A DNA stretch of 52,978 nucleotides from an uncultured Verrucomicrobiota bacterium. Its GTDB lineage: Bacteria > Verrucomicrobiota > Verrucomicrobiia > Verrucomicrobiales > Akkermansiaceae. Both the position numbers and the translations under genes were made by a program. The stretch spans positions 1 to 52,978 of the forward strand of contig CALMKO010000294.1 in NCBI GenBank assembly GCA_937867415.1. Direction: 5' to 3'. The notes beneath the pieces were generated by a model. It was not told the DNA's origin and did no database searches. It saw only the letters and a program-made list of their open reading frames with translations. Below are positions 25,002-32,554 of the stretch, in pieces (position 1 is the first letter of the stretch; every line of letters begins with the position of its first letter).

Positions 25002-25465
25002 ATCTGAATCAAGGCTGTTAGGATCTCGGTTTCTTTGGAATGGGTCAGACGTTCTGCGAAAGCTTGCAAAACCCCTTCTTGGGTGGTGAGGCGGGCGCAG
25101 ATGATGAATGGAAATCCGAAGCGCTGCTGGTAGGCATCATTGAACCTAGAAAAGGACTTGTAGGCATCCTCACTGAGGCGGTCGAGTCCCAGCCCTGCTT
25201 GTTCGCGGGTTGATTCCGCCGTGAGGGCGCCTGCCCGGGCGAGCTTGCCAGCCAGATCGGGGTGGGCGCGGATCAGGGTGAGTTGGGCGTCGCCGCCTGA
25301 GGTCTCCACCACCGCCTTGAGGGCGCTTTGCAATTCGCGCCGGTTCGGGAACGGGCGCTGCTGGAGTATCCGGCGGGGAACCCAATCAGAATGCTCGTAA
25401 ACCCCACCGAGAAGGGTTACAAAATCCGCATCGGAAGCATCATTCAGCTCGGCCACGGTGATCAT
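24956..25465 (-). CDS. uraD: 2-oxo-4-hydroxy-4-carboxy-5-ureidoimidazoline (OHCU) decarboxylase
   Basis: The 169-residue all-helical enzyme catalyses the last step from urate to S-allantoin: stereospecific decarboxylation of OHCU. Family features are RAHPDLAGKLA (His of the active site), the Glu/Ser region LTAESTREQAGLGLDRL, and FSRFNDAYQQRFGFPFIICARL, with the FGFPFI motif, followed by the C-terminal helix EILTALIQIHEIARLRL. The gene is divergent from xdhC (45 bases between start codons). Its 3' end overlaps the tail of the NRPS gene by 46 bases on the opposite strand. HIU hydrolase and urate oxidase genes are not present in this window, so the pathway must be completed elsewhere. Confidence 0.92.
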   Translation of the reverse strand: MITVAELNDASDADFVTLLGGVYEHSDWVPRRILQQRPFPNRRELQSALKAVVETSGGDAQLTLIRAHPDLAGKLARAGALTAESTREQAGLGLDRLSEDAYKSFSRFNDAYQQRFGFPFIICARLTTQEGVLQAFAERLTHSKETEILTALIQIHEIARLRLEDLVVD

Positions 25466-25510
25466 CGGGGGCGAGTAAGGCGGCTTCCCTCATCAACATC
25501 AAGTAAAGCC

Positions 25511-26293
25511 ATGGATTCCTGGGAACAAATCGTCAGCTGCCGCCGGGATGGGGTGGATGCGGTGGTGATCACCATCACCGCGGTGAGAGGCAGTGTGCCG
25601 GGACAGGTCGGAGCCAAGGCTGTTGTCACCCACGCCGGCATGATCTCGGGAAATCTGGGCGGTGGCAAGGTGGAGGCGAAGGCTGTCTCCCACGCGGCAG
25701 CGCTTCTGCAAGGCGGCGATCGCTGTGTTAGTGTCGTCTGGAACCTGCAACGGGATGTAGGCATGACCTGCGGGGGAGAAATGGCTTTTTTGTTCGAACG
25801 TCTCACCGCGCGGCAGCCCTGGCACATCGCGGTTTTCGGCGCGGGTCACGTCGCGCAGGCCTTGGTGCCGGTTTTGGCGACGCTTTCCTGCCAGGTGGAT
25901 GTCTTCGACACTCGGGCAGAGTGGTTGGGGAGGTTCGCGGGATGGTCGAATGTGCGTCTCCATCTGGTCGAGGACTTCAACGCGGGAGTGGCCCTTCTCA
26001 CGGCGTCGTCCTTTGTGGTCTCAATCACCCCCGGGCATTCCTGTGATCGGCCGGTCCTGAGGGAAATCCTGGGGAAGTTTCACCATCTCCCGTTCCTCGG
26101 CGTGATCGGCAGTGCTGCCAAGCGGGCCATCTTGAAACGTGAGTTGTTGGAAGACGGGATCTCCAGTGAGGTGATGGAGAGGATCTTGTGCCCCGTAGGG
26201 CTGCCCATCGGCGGCAATGACCCGGCGGAAATCGCCATCAGTGTGGCGGCTCAGCTGCTGGAGGTTCGGCAGCGGGTGCTGCCTCCTCAATAA
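25511..26293 (+). CDS. xdhC: XdhC/CoxI-family molybdenum cofactor insertion protein
   Basis: The 260-residue protein is probably a chaperone that binds and inserts sulfurated molybdenum cofactor into xanthine dehydrogenase-type enzymes. The N-terminal XdhC_CoxI domain shows VITITAVRGSVPGQVGAKAVV and ISGNLGGGKVEA, then the conserved MTCGGEMAFLFE with its Cys. The C-terminal Rossmann-like domain starts IAVFGAGHVAQALVPVLA and ends GVIGSAAKRAILKREL...CPVGLPIGGNDPAEIAISVAAQLL. The ATG at 25511 is used; an upstream in-frame start (25328) would overlap the divergent uraD gene. Together with uraD it suggests a purine-degradation locus, though xanthine dehydrogenase itself is not next to it. The 3' end overlaps the next, convergent gene by 56 bases. 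Confidence 0.9.
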   Translation: MDSWEQIVSCRRDGVDAVVITITAVRGSVPGQVGAKAVVTHAGMISGNLGGGKVEAKAVSHAAALLQGGDRCVSVVWNLQRDVGMTCGGEMAFLFERLTARQPWHIAVFGAGHVAQALVPVLATLSCQVDVFDTRAEWLGRFAGWSNVRLHLVEDFNAGVALLTASSFVVSITPGHSCDRPVLREILGKFHHLPFLGVIGSAAKRAILKRELLEDGISSEVMERILCPVGLPIGGNDPAEIAISVAAQLLEVRQRVLPPQ

Positions 26294-26855
26294 TGGCAGC
26301 GGGTTCGGTGGGCCTCTCGGGCTCGCTGGGTTCCGGGATGCGTCCGTTGTTTTCCAACAGGATCATCACCTCGTTTTGCACCGCTTCCACTTGGTTGAGT
26401 GGGATATCCGGATCTTTGACGATGAAGATTTCTCCGGTCTTGCGTTGTTCATAGACGCGAATGATTCCGTTGGGGGTGCGCTGGCTATCGGTTTCCCGGA
26501 GAGTTTTCTGGCGTTCCAGCATGACGGCGAGGATGAAGCGCGTATTCTCCGTGTGATCCTCGTCTTCCTCGACCAGGCGGCGCAGGATCTCCTCAGCGCT
26601 GAGTTTTTCCGCCGCGATTTCCGCCTCGTGATTGACCGGCGCGGCGAAGGTGGTCCGCCAAAAGGAAAATGGCACTTCTCCGGATTCTTGGAGGGTCTTC
26701 CAGCCGTCGACACAGAAATCACGCCGCAGGTATCCGCTGGATTCCGGGTCCGGAAAAAGAGCGGTGATGATGGGTTCCTCGTTGATGAAGGGGCGTTGGG
26801 TTGCAGCGCATTCACGTCCTCGGGATCGAACATGCCAGGGTTCAGCGATAGCCAT
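26238..26855 (-). CDS. Conserved protein of unknown function
   Basis: The 205-residue soluble protein begins MAIAEPWHVRSRGRECAATQRPFINEEPIITALFPDPES and continues GYLRRDFCVDGWK. I recall a similar opening (W.v..Rs..Ca.t..pF..ge...taLf) in conserved unknowns of Planctomycetes and Verrucomicrobia. The two Cys near residues 16 and 48 are part of that pattern and could bind metal. The middle is acidic and helical (AEEILRRLVEEDEDH). The C-terminus is a low-complexity Pro/Ala/Glu tail (PAAIIEEAAPAAEPPAAEPP), and it is this tail that overlaps the convergent xdhC 3' end. It precedes the LptF/G-like permease in the opposite transcription order (the permease is upstream by 14 bases), so the two may form an operon. 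Confidence 0.7.
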   Translation of the reverse strand: MAIAEPWHVRSRGRECAATQRPFINEEPIITALFPDPESSGYLRRDFCVDGWKTLQESGEVPFSFWRTTFAAPVNHEAEIAAEKLSAEEILRRLVEEDEDHTENTRFILAVMLERQKTLRETDSQRTPNGIIRVYEQRKTGEIFIVKDPDIPLNQVEAVQNEVMILLENNGRIPEPSEPERPTEPAAIIEEAAPAAEPPAAEPPH

Positions 26856-26869
26856 GGGTCAGTAGTGGT

Positions 26870-28237
26870 TTAAAAATTGCCAGGAACGAACTGGCGTAAA
26901 ACCCGGTAGATCGGGCGACCGGAAATCCGGCGATAGAACAAATAAAAACCGATCAAGGAGAACGTGAGATTCGGGAGCCATGCGGCAAGCGCCGGCGTCA
27001 GGATGCCTGATTCACCAAGTGCGAGCGAAACGCTGCCGAGCAGCAGCATAAGGGCGGAAAGCGCTACCGCAAGAAAAACTCCCCCACCTGTGCCGCGGCG
27101 CGAAAAGTGAATTCCTAACGGAGTGGCCAACAACACCGTGACCAAGCAGGTGAAGGGCAGGGCCCAACGGTAATGCCACTGCGTCTGGTAGGGGGAGGCG
27201 ACGGCGAAGCGCCCGCCTGCGGCGTTAGCCTTGAGCCACGTGGTGAGGTCCGGAATTCCGAGTTCGGAGGCGGATAGGCCCGGCTTGATGAGTTGCCAGG
27301 GAGTTTCCGACCAGTTGGAAATGGAAAGGGAGGGACCCAACTTACGGAAGACCGGTGCGCCATCCGGCGTGAATTCCTCGATTACAGGATTGCGGAAGGT
27401 CCAGCTCTGATCGCCGCGGTTCCATAATGCCTCGGTGGCGAACAGGCGGCTCTCAAGGGTCCTGTCGCTGCGTGTGGTCGTAACTTCCACATTTTTCAAC
27501 GGCTTGCCAATCTGATAGTCATGAGGAAACTCGCCGATTTCCCACAAGCGCCTGTCGATGGCGTTCCGATAGAGGACATTGGTGGCATCCAGCGGAGTAT
27601 CGCCGCTGGATGCCGTGAGGATCTGATCCGCCTTGGCCTCGGCCGTGGGTGCCCAGTGGTAGTTTAGTCCGAGGCAAAGCAGGCTGAACATGATGCCGGC
27701 GAGCAGCAGCGGAAGGGTGATTCTGAAGACACTTCTACCTGCTTGGATCATGGCGATGATCTCCCTGCTCCCCGAGAGTTTTCCCAGTGAGTAAAGCAGG
27801 GCGAGAAGCAAGCTATACGGCAGGAGCAGTAACAGAACCGTCGGAGCAAGAGTGGTGTAGAAATCCCGGATGGTCTGGAATACCTCGGCCGACTCACGAA
27901 AATCGGAGACCTTGTCGGCCAGATCCATCAACAGCCAGATCGAAAGCAAAGCCGAGAGGCAAACGCCGAAAATCCCGCCGAACTGGCGGGCGATGTAGCG
28001 GTCCATGGTTCCCCCGATCGCATAAAGAAAGCCGGCCAGGGCCGGCAGGAAACACAGACCCTGCACGACCCACGGACGCATTTGGTGGGTCGCCACATCG
28101 GAGTCGGGAAACCCGAAGAATTGATTCAAGACCGAAGCCTGCTCCGCTGGCAAAAGCACGGCGCAGACAACCGCGCCCAGCACCAACAGGACGACGGGGG
28201 CAAGGAATCTGAGAAGTTGGGAGCGAAAAAAGTTCAT
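26870..28237 (-). CDS. LptF/LptG (YjgP/YjgQ) family permease with an N-terminal extension
   Basis: The 455-residue membrane protein resembles the permease halves of the lipopolysaccharide exporter LptB2FG. The core starts around residue 79, MDRYIARQFGGIFGVCLSALLSIWLLMDLADKVSDF, the classical first helix. It continues LLLLLPYSLLLALLYSLGKLSGSREIIAMIQAG with the coupling-helix motif, a periplasmic beta-jellyroll domain (about 200-340), and C-terminal membrane helices (WRWALPFTCLVTVLLATPLGIHF). The extra 75 or so N-terminal residues carry two more hydrophobic segments, not usual for the family. The ATG at 28235-28237 overlaps the first candidate trmB start on the other strand. Which of LptF or LptG it is cannot be decided, and no second copy lies nearby. 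Confidence 0.82.
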   Translation of the reverse strand: MNFFRSQLLRFLAPVVLLVLGAVVCAVLLPAEQASVLNQFFGFPDSDVATHQMRPWVVQGLCFLPALAGFLYAIGGTMDRYIARQFGGIFGVCLSALLSIWLLMDLADKVSDFRESAEVFQTIRDFYTTLAPTVLLLLLPYSLLLALLYSLGKLSGSREIIAMIQAGRSVFRITLPLLLAGIMFSLLCLGLNYHWAPTAEAKADQILTASSGDTPLDATNVLYRNAIDRRLWEIGEFPHDYQIGKPLKNVEVTTTRSDRTLESRLFATEALWNRGDQSWTFRNPVIEEFTPDGAPVFRKLGPSLSISNWSETPWQLIKPGLSASELGIPDLTTWLKANAAGGRFAVASPYQTQWHYRWALPFTCLVTVLLATPLGIHFSRRGTGGGVFLAVALSALMLLLGSVSLALGESGILTPALAAWLPNLTFSLIGFYLFYRRISGRPIYRVLRQFVPGNF

Positions 28238-29000
28238 GGACAAGCCGCGCGCGGGAAACCTTGGCGGTGAGAGGGATGGACTGTCGAGCGCGTTGTCATC
28301 GAGGGTGGATTTCTTCGATTACACGCTCGCCAGCGGTCAGTCCGGGCATTTTGATACCTCCGTGACTGCGACACAGCCTTTCAATATCCTTCCTCGCCCG
28401 CCACTGGCAGGGGAACTGGTGCCTGCGGACTACTTCAGAACATTGTCACTGGATGAGATTTTTCAGGCGGGGCGACCGTTGGAGATTGATCTGGGGTGCG
28501 GCGATGGTTCGTTCCTCATGGAAATGGCCGGCAAGTATCCCGAGCGGAACTTTCTGGGAGTGGAGCGTTTGCTGGGGCGAGTTCGCAAGGTTTGCCGGAA
28601 AATCACCCGCCGTGAGCTGGAAAATGCCAAAGTTCTGCGCTTGGAGAGCCGGTATGCCGTGGAGTGGCTCTTGCCGGACTCTGCGGTTTCCCGCCTGCAT
28701 CTGCTTTGCCCGGACCCTTGGCCCAAGCTCAGGCACCACCGGCGGCGCATTGTTCAGCTGGAATTTCTGGAGGCGATCCGGCGGGTTCTGGTGCCCGGTG
28801 GCGAGTTCCTTTTCATGACGGATCACGAGGAGTATTTCCAATGGGCAACTCAAAAAGTCGCGGGATTTGGCAAGTTCGAGCTCCTGGAGTGGACTGAAGA
28901 TTCGTTTTTTTATCCCAAGACCGACTTCCAAGAACTCTGGGAGAGCGAGGGCAAGGCGATGTGGCGCTTGCGCTGCCGCAAGCCGCTTAACGAGGCTTGA
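28236..29000 (+). CDS. trmB: tRNA (guanine-N7-)-methyltransferase
   Basis: This SAM-dependent enzyme forms m7G46 in the variable loop of tRNA. The methyltransferase core shows EIDLGCGDGSFLMEMA (SAM site). Then comes CPDPWPKLRHHRRRIVQLEFL, the TrmB-specific substrate motif, and FLFMTDHEEYFQW with the catalytic Asp region. The length of up to 254 residues fits. The start is uncertain. ATG 28236 shares the CATG with the divergent permease start, and its first 20 residues (MDKPRAGNLGGERDG) look non-coding. A TTG at 28293 or GTG at 28305 (VDFFDYTLASGQ) would be more natural. The 3' end overlaps the convergent comEC gene by 14 bases. Confidence 0.92.
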   Translation: MDKPRAGNLGGERDGLSSALSSRVDFFDYTLASGQSGHFDTSVTATQPFNILPRPPLAGELVPADYFRTLSLDEIFQAGRPLEIDLGCGDGSFLMEMAGKYPERNFLGVERLLGRVRKVCRKITRRELENAKVLRLESRYAVEWLLPDSAVSRLHLLCPDPWPKLRHHRRRIVQLEFLEAIRRVLVPGGEFLFMTDHEEYFQWATQKVAGFGKFELLEWTEDSFFYPKTDFQELWESEGKAMWRLRCRKPLNEA

Positions 29001-31254
29001 GGGTAACTAAGGACCGATCCACATAACCCTCAAGCACGAGTTCACCGGCATCATCCACGCGGACGGTCACGCCTCCGGATTCACCTTGGTGGACCACCTG
29101 GATGCCGCGTGATTTCCAGTAGTTCACCGCTTCGGATGGCAATTGCTCCGCCACGGGAAAGGCAGCGTGTGATGCAATGATGGCTCGTGGCTTGACTGCC
29201 TCAAGAAAAGGATCGCTCAAGGATAAATCGCTACGGTTCCGGCCTGCGATGATCAAGTCCGCGGTGAGGTCTTTTCCGGACTTGACCAATTCCAGCTCCG
29301 TTTCCATTCCGGCATCACTTGTTAGGAGGATCTTCCAGCCGCGCCAATGCAGTCTGAAGATCGCCACACGTTCGTCAGCTGCCGCGCTTTGGGTGCGTTG
29401 CTCCGGGAGGTGAACGACTTCCAAGAGCGCTCCATCCGGCAGTGGGATCCGGGGCGTCTGGGAAAGCATCATGACTCTGATCCGCGCCTGCGGGGCCTCG
29501 TTACGCCAGGCACGGAATGAGGGACTGCGCGAGCGCTCCACAGGAAGGATGACCTGCCGGATCGGAAGCATCTCCCACACTTGAGCGCCTCCGCCGAGGT
29601 GGTCACCATCCGGGTGACTGAACACCACCGAGTCGGGCGCGACTCCCAAGCGGCGCAGAGACGGCACGATGCGGCGCTTGAAACCGTATCGGTCTCCACA
29701 ATCGAGCAAGACCGCCTCTCCATCCCCACCGTGGAAACAGGCGGCTCCGGCTCCTTCTTCAAGATCGTAAACCGTCAAAGACGGACGATTTTCCGAACGC
29801 AGTTGGAGATGCCCTCCAGGAATGGAAGCGAACGCTCTGGCCGTCAGAACGCACGCTTCCGCCACATATCCATTCAGGCGGTTCACCCAGCATGAGGCGA
29901 ATGGCAGCACCGGATAAAACGACGCCGCGAGAAGCGAAGTGCTGAGCAATACGAATACAAGCGGCACCAGAATGACTCCTGCAAAAACCGAAATGGGCGT
30001 GATCAACCCGAAGTGGATGGCCGTGAGTGGAGCGGAGCCCACGCCCGCGGCCACAGACACCCCGAGGGATTGCGCGGTGTTTCTACGCAGCCACAGAGAT
30101 GCCTTTTGCAGGGAGTTCATCTTGCGCATGGGCAGGTAAAGTTCGGGCTTTTCGATCCAGTGGAAGAGCCTCATCGCCCAGGCGGTCCCCAAGGCGATGG
30201 CCGCCACCACCCCATAGGAAAGCTGCACGCCCGCTTGAAAAAGCAGTCGGCCATCCCACAACATCGCCGTGAGCAGAACCGCGCCAAGTGCGTTGAGCAA
30301 GTCTGGCCTCCTTCTGAAAACGAAGGCTCCCAGGAAAACCGCCGCCATCCACGCCGACCGGACGGCGGGTGCACTATTTCCTGTGATCCAGGAATACCCG
30401 AAGATCAGCGGTAAAAGCCCGATGACCGCCCAGCGCCGCGAAATTCCCAATCCGCGCAACACCAACCACCCCATGCTGCCGACCATCGCGACATGCAAAC
30501 CACTTACGGAAAAGGCGTGCAAGGTGCCACTATTGCGGAACGCTGCCACCAGATCCTCGGCATCAGGCGGCTGTTCTCCGATGACGACCGCCCGGATGAC
30601 GATGGACTCTTGCGATTCTTCCGCGAGCCCGATGGTCACCGCCCTGCGAAACCCTTGGCGGATCCTTGCACCGAAGCTTGCCCAGCGGCCGGTGTGCACT
30701 TCGTTGTCCGCCCAGTTTGCCTTGAAAATCGCCGCTACATTTTGCCCCCGCAACCAGGCCGCCAGATCGAATTCGCCCGGATTTCGCGCATGAGGCAGCG
30801 GGGAGAATGCGCCACGAGCCTTGACCACGGAGCCGGCGACAGGTGGCGCGCCCCGCCCTTCCCACCAGACGGAGGCTCCCGCTTCAGTTCCTGAGATCAC
30901 GACGGCGGGAGCCTTCCAAAGTCGTTCACTGCCACGGCCGTCTTGAAGGACGCGGGCTTGAAGCTCTACAGCAGGTGAGGCGAGCAAACGATTTTCCGCG
31001 AGGTCGCGGGAGTGGATGCGGTAGGTGAAGACCCCTGCCGCCAGCCCGCCACAGCAGAGTGAAATCAAGCCAATCCGCCAACCCGCAAGTCCTCCCGCCA
31101 CCAAAGAGATCCCTGACGCGAGCGCCAGCCCTGCTCTGAAGTCCCAGCTTGCCGCCGCCACACACCCCGCAGATGCGAGGGCCAACGCAAAAAGCGGGTG
31201 GTGCCCACCCCACGATCTGATCCAACGCAAGACGGCGGGGCTCGAAAAATTCAT
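28987..31254 (-). CDS. comEC: ComEC/Rec2 family DNA-uptake channel protein
   Basis: The 755-residue membrane protein is expected to pass single-stranded DNA across the inner membrane during natural transformation. N-terminal membrane helices and a periplasmic OB-like domain (ALVLQDGRGSERL region) precede the competence domain, with its signature FSVSGLHVAMVGSMGWLV and the NSAPAVRSAWMAAVFL motif. The C-terminal third is a metallo-beta-lactamase-like domain with FSHPDGDHLGGGAQVW, the HxDxDH metal motif needed for nuclease-type activity. The architecture is complete. No other competence gene (comEA, pil) lies in the window. It overlaps trmB at the 3' end and lies 50 bases after the TPR gene on the same strand. 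Confidence 0.9.
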   Translation of the reverse strand: MNFSSPAVLRWIRSWGGHHPLFALALASAGCVAAASWDFRAGLALASGISLVAGGLAGWRIGLISLCCGGLAAGVFTYRIHSRDLAENRLLASPAVELQARVLQDGRGSERLWKAPAVVISGTEAGASVWWEGRGAPPVAGSVVKARGAFSPLPHARNPGEFDLAAWLRGQNVAAIFKANWADNEVHTGRWASFGARIRQGFRRAVTIGLAEESQESIVIRAVVIGEQPPDAEDLVAAFRNSGTLHAFSVSGLHVAMVGSMGWLVLRGLGISRRWAVIGLLPLIFGYSWITGNSAPAVRSAWMAAVFLGAFVFRRRPDLLNALGAVLLTAMLWDGRLLFQAGVQLSYGVVAAIALGTAWAMRLFHWIEKPELYLPMRKMNSLQKASLWLRRNTAQSLGVSVAAGVGSAPLTAIHFGLITPISVFAGVILVPLVFVLLSTSLLAASFYPVLPFASCWVNRLNGYVAEACVLTARAFASIPGGHLQLRSENRPSLTVYDLEEGAGAACFHGGDGEAVLLDCGDRYGFKRRIVPSLRRLGVAPDSVVFSHPDGDHLGGGAQVWEMLPIRQVILPVERSRSPSFRAWRNEAPQARIRVMMLSQTPRIPLPDGALLEVVHLPEQRTQSAAADERVAIFRLHWRGWKILLTSDAGMETELELVKSGKDLTADLIIAGRNRSDLSLSDPFLEAVKPRAIIASHAAFPVAEQLPSEAVNYWKSRGIQVVHQGESGGVTVRVDDAGELVLEGYVDRSLVTLKPR

Positions 31255-31304
31255 CCGGCTGGAAAAAGGGGACGAATTTCCATCACTGCCTCAAGTTCAA
31301 AGAC

Positions 31305-32072
31305 TCAAGAGTTTTCGCGTTGCTTCCTGAGGAATTCCGCCTCCTCCGCAGCCAGTGGGTCGTTGACCGCTGAGAGGTTCCACTCGTGCAGCTTGTGAGT
31401 TGCATTCGCCGAGTGTCTCGTTTCCGGGAATTGCTCGATGACCTGATTCATGATCGAGATGGCAGAGGCCCTGTCCCCCTGGGCCTCGTCGTAAAGCTCG
31501 GCAAGCCGGAACATGAAAAACGCGGCATCATTCACCTCCCAGGCTTGGCTTTCAAGCGCATGGCGGATCGTCTGGATCGCCCCCGCCGGGTCCTCCAGGT
31601 TGTTTCTCTGGATTTTCGAGATTTCCATCCATGGCAAGCGGTTGAGGGGCTCCGCCGTAGCGGCAAGCTTCAGAGCCTCGATCGCACCTTCGTAATCGCC
31701 CTGAGCAATCAGCGAGCGAGCGTCGTGCATCGGATCTTTCTCCACCATTTCAGCACTGTCGAAGACGGCGTGAGTCATGCGCTGCGCGAAGAATGGAAGC
31801 GCGTGGACCACGAAGAAAATCCCCACCAAACCAGCCCCGAGAAAGGTCAGTAAGATTCCATTGAAGGTCTTTTCTCCCTCCAGAGAGTTCAAATCGCTCT
31901 CCATTTTAGCCACTTTTCCCTCCGGATCATCCAGCTCCTTCTCCGCAAGAATCTCCTGCTGCATCACGGCCATCTTGTCGCCGGTCTTCTGATACATTCT
32001 CCAGCTGAAAAACAGCAGGACTCCTAGCACAACATACATGATCCATTTCATCACTCCCAGACCTTGAGCCAT
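31305..32072 (-). CDS. Membrane protein with TPR-like repeats
   Basis: The 255-residue product has a membrane segment near residues 9-25 (KWIMYVVLGVLLFFSW). A short coiled-coil-like stretch follows (AVMQQEILAEKELDDPEGKVAKMESDL), then a second membrane segment near 75-95 (GILLTFLGAGLVGIFFVV). The C-terminal half is composed of helix pairs typical of tetratricopeptide repeats (ARSLIAQGDYEGAIEALKLAA, then DPAGAIQTIRHALES, then GDRASAISIMNQVIEQFPET), suggesting a protein-interaction scaffold in the cytoplasm. The partner is unknown. Two in-frame ATG codons (32070-32072 and 32049-32051) are possible starts. It precedes comEC by 50 bases on the same strand. Confidence 0.7.
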   Translation of the reverse strand: MAQGLGVMKWIMYVVLGVLLFFSWRMYQKTGDKMAVMQQEILAEKELDDPEGKVAKMESDLNSLEGEKTFNGILLTFLGAGLVGIFFVVHALPFFAQRMTHAVFDSAEMVEKDPMHDARSLIAQGDYEGAIEALKLAATAEPLNRLPWMEISKIQRNNLEDPAGAIQTIRHALESQAWEVNDAAFFMFRLAELYDEAQGDRASAISIMNQVIEQFPETRHSANATHKLHEWNLSAVNDPLAAEEAEFLRKQRENS

Positions 32073-32117
32073 GAGGGGCGGGGACTGGAAGCAAATTCTG
32101 ATGGAAATTAAACTGCG

Positions 32118-32480
32118 TTAAAGCTGTCGCGCATTGCGTCCCTCATCGATGAGTTTCCAAAACGACTTGGAATGCGAAAGAGCCTCATCCTCCGCCAGCG
32201 GCATCTTCGAACGGAATTTAAAATCCGAAAATGTCCCCTTGTGCAGAACCCGATGCACGATCACCGAGGACTCCTTGACCTCGAAGTAAAATCGATAGTC
32301 CTTCGCCCGAAACCGGTAGAGCACCCGACCATCGCGGTCGATTTTCCCGAAGCGATCCCCATTCAAATTGGCCAAATCCTCTTTGCCCACCTTGAATTCT
32401 TCAAGCAGTTCAAGCTGCTCAAGGGTGCCTAGAGCAGAAATTTCCGCAGCGCTGATTTCGTTGAAAACAATCTGAAACAC
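32118..32480 (-). CDS. RelE/ParE-like protein without a neighbouring antitoxin
   Basis: The 120-residue protein has the strand pattern of a RelE/ParE fold: LEQLELLEEFKVGKEDL helices, then GRVLYRFRAKDYRFYFEVKESSVIVHRVLHKGT, resembling the central strands with conserved Arg and Tyr residues (YRFRAKDYRFYF). The typical toxin C-terminus (Arg/His/Tyr-rich) is replaced by a helical tail (LSHSKSFWKLIDEG). No small antitoxin-like frame flanks it: upstream is Sua5 (75 bases) and downstream is the TPR gene. It may therefore be a domesticated member rather than an active toxin; similar stand-alone genes exist in this phylum, from memory. Confidence 0.6.
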   Translation of the reverse strand: MFQIVFNEISAAEISALGTLEQLELLEEFKVGKEDLANLNGDRFGKIDRDGRVLYRFRAKDYRFYFEVKESSVIVHRVLHKGTFSDFKFRSKMPLAEDEALSHSKSFWKLIDEGRNARQL

Positions 32481-32554
32481 GCCCGGACTTTAACCACCCG
32501 AGGGCGGGTTGCCAGTGCGAATTTGCAAGTTTTTATGGCCCCTCCCGCGCACGC

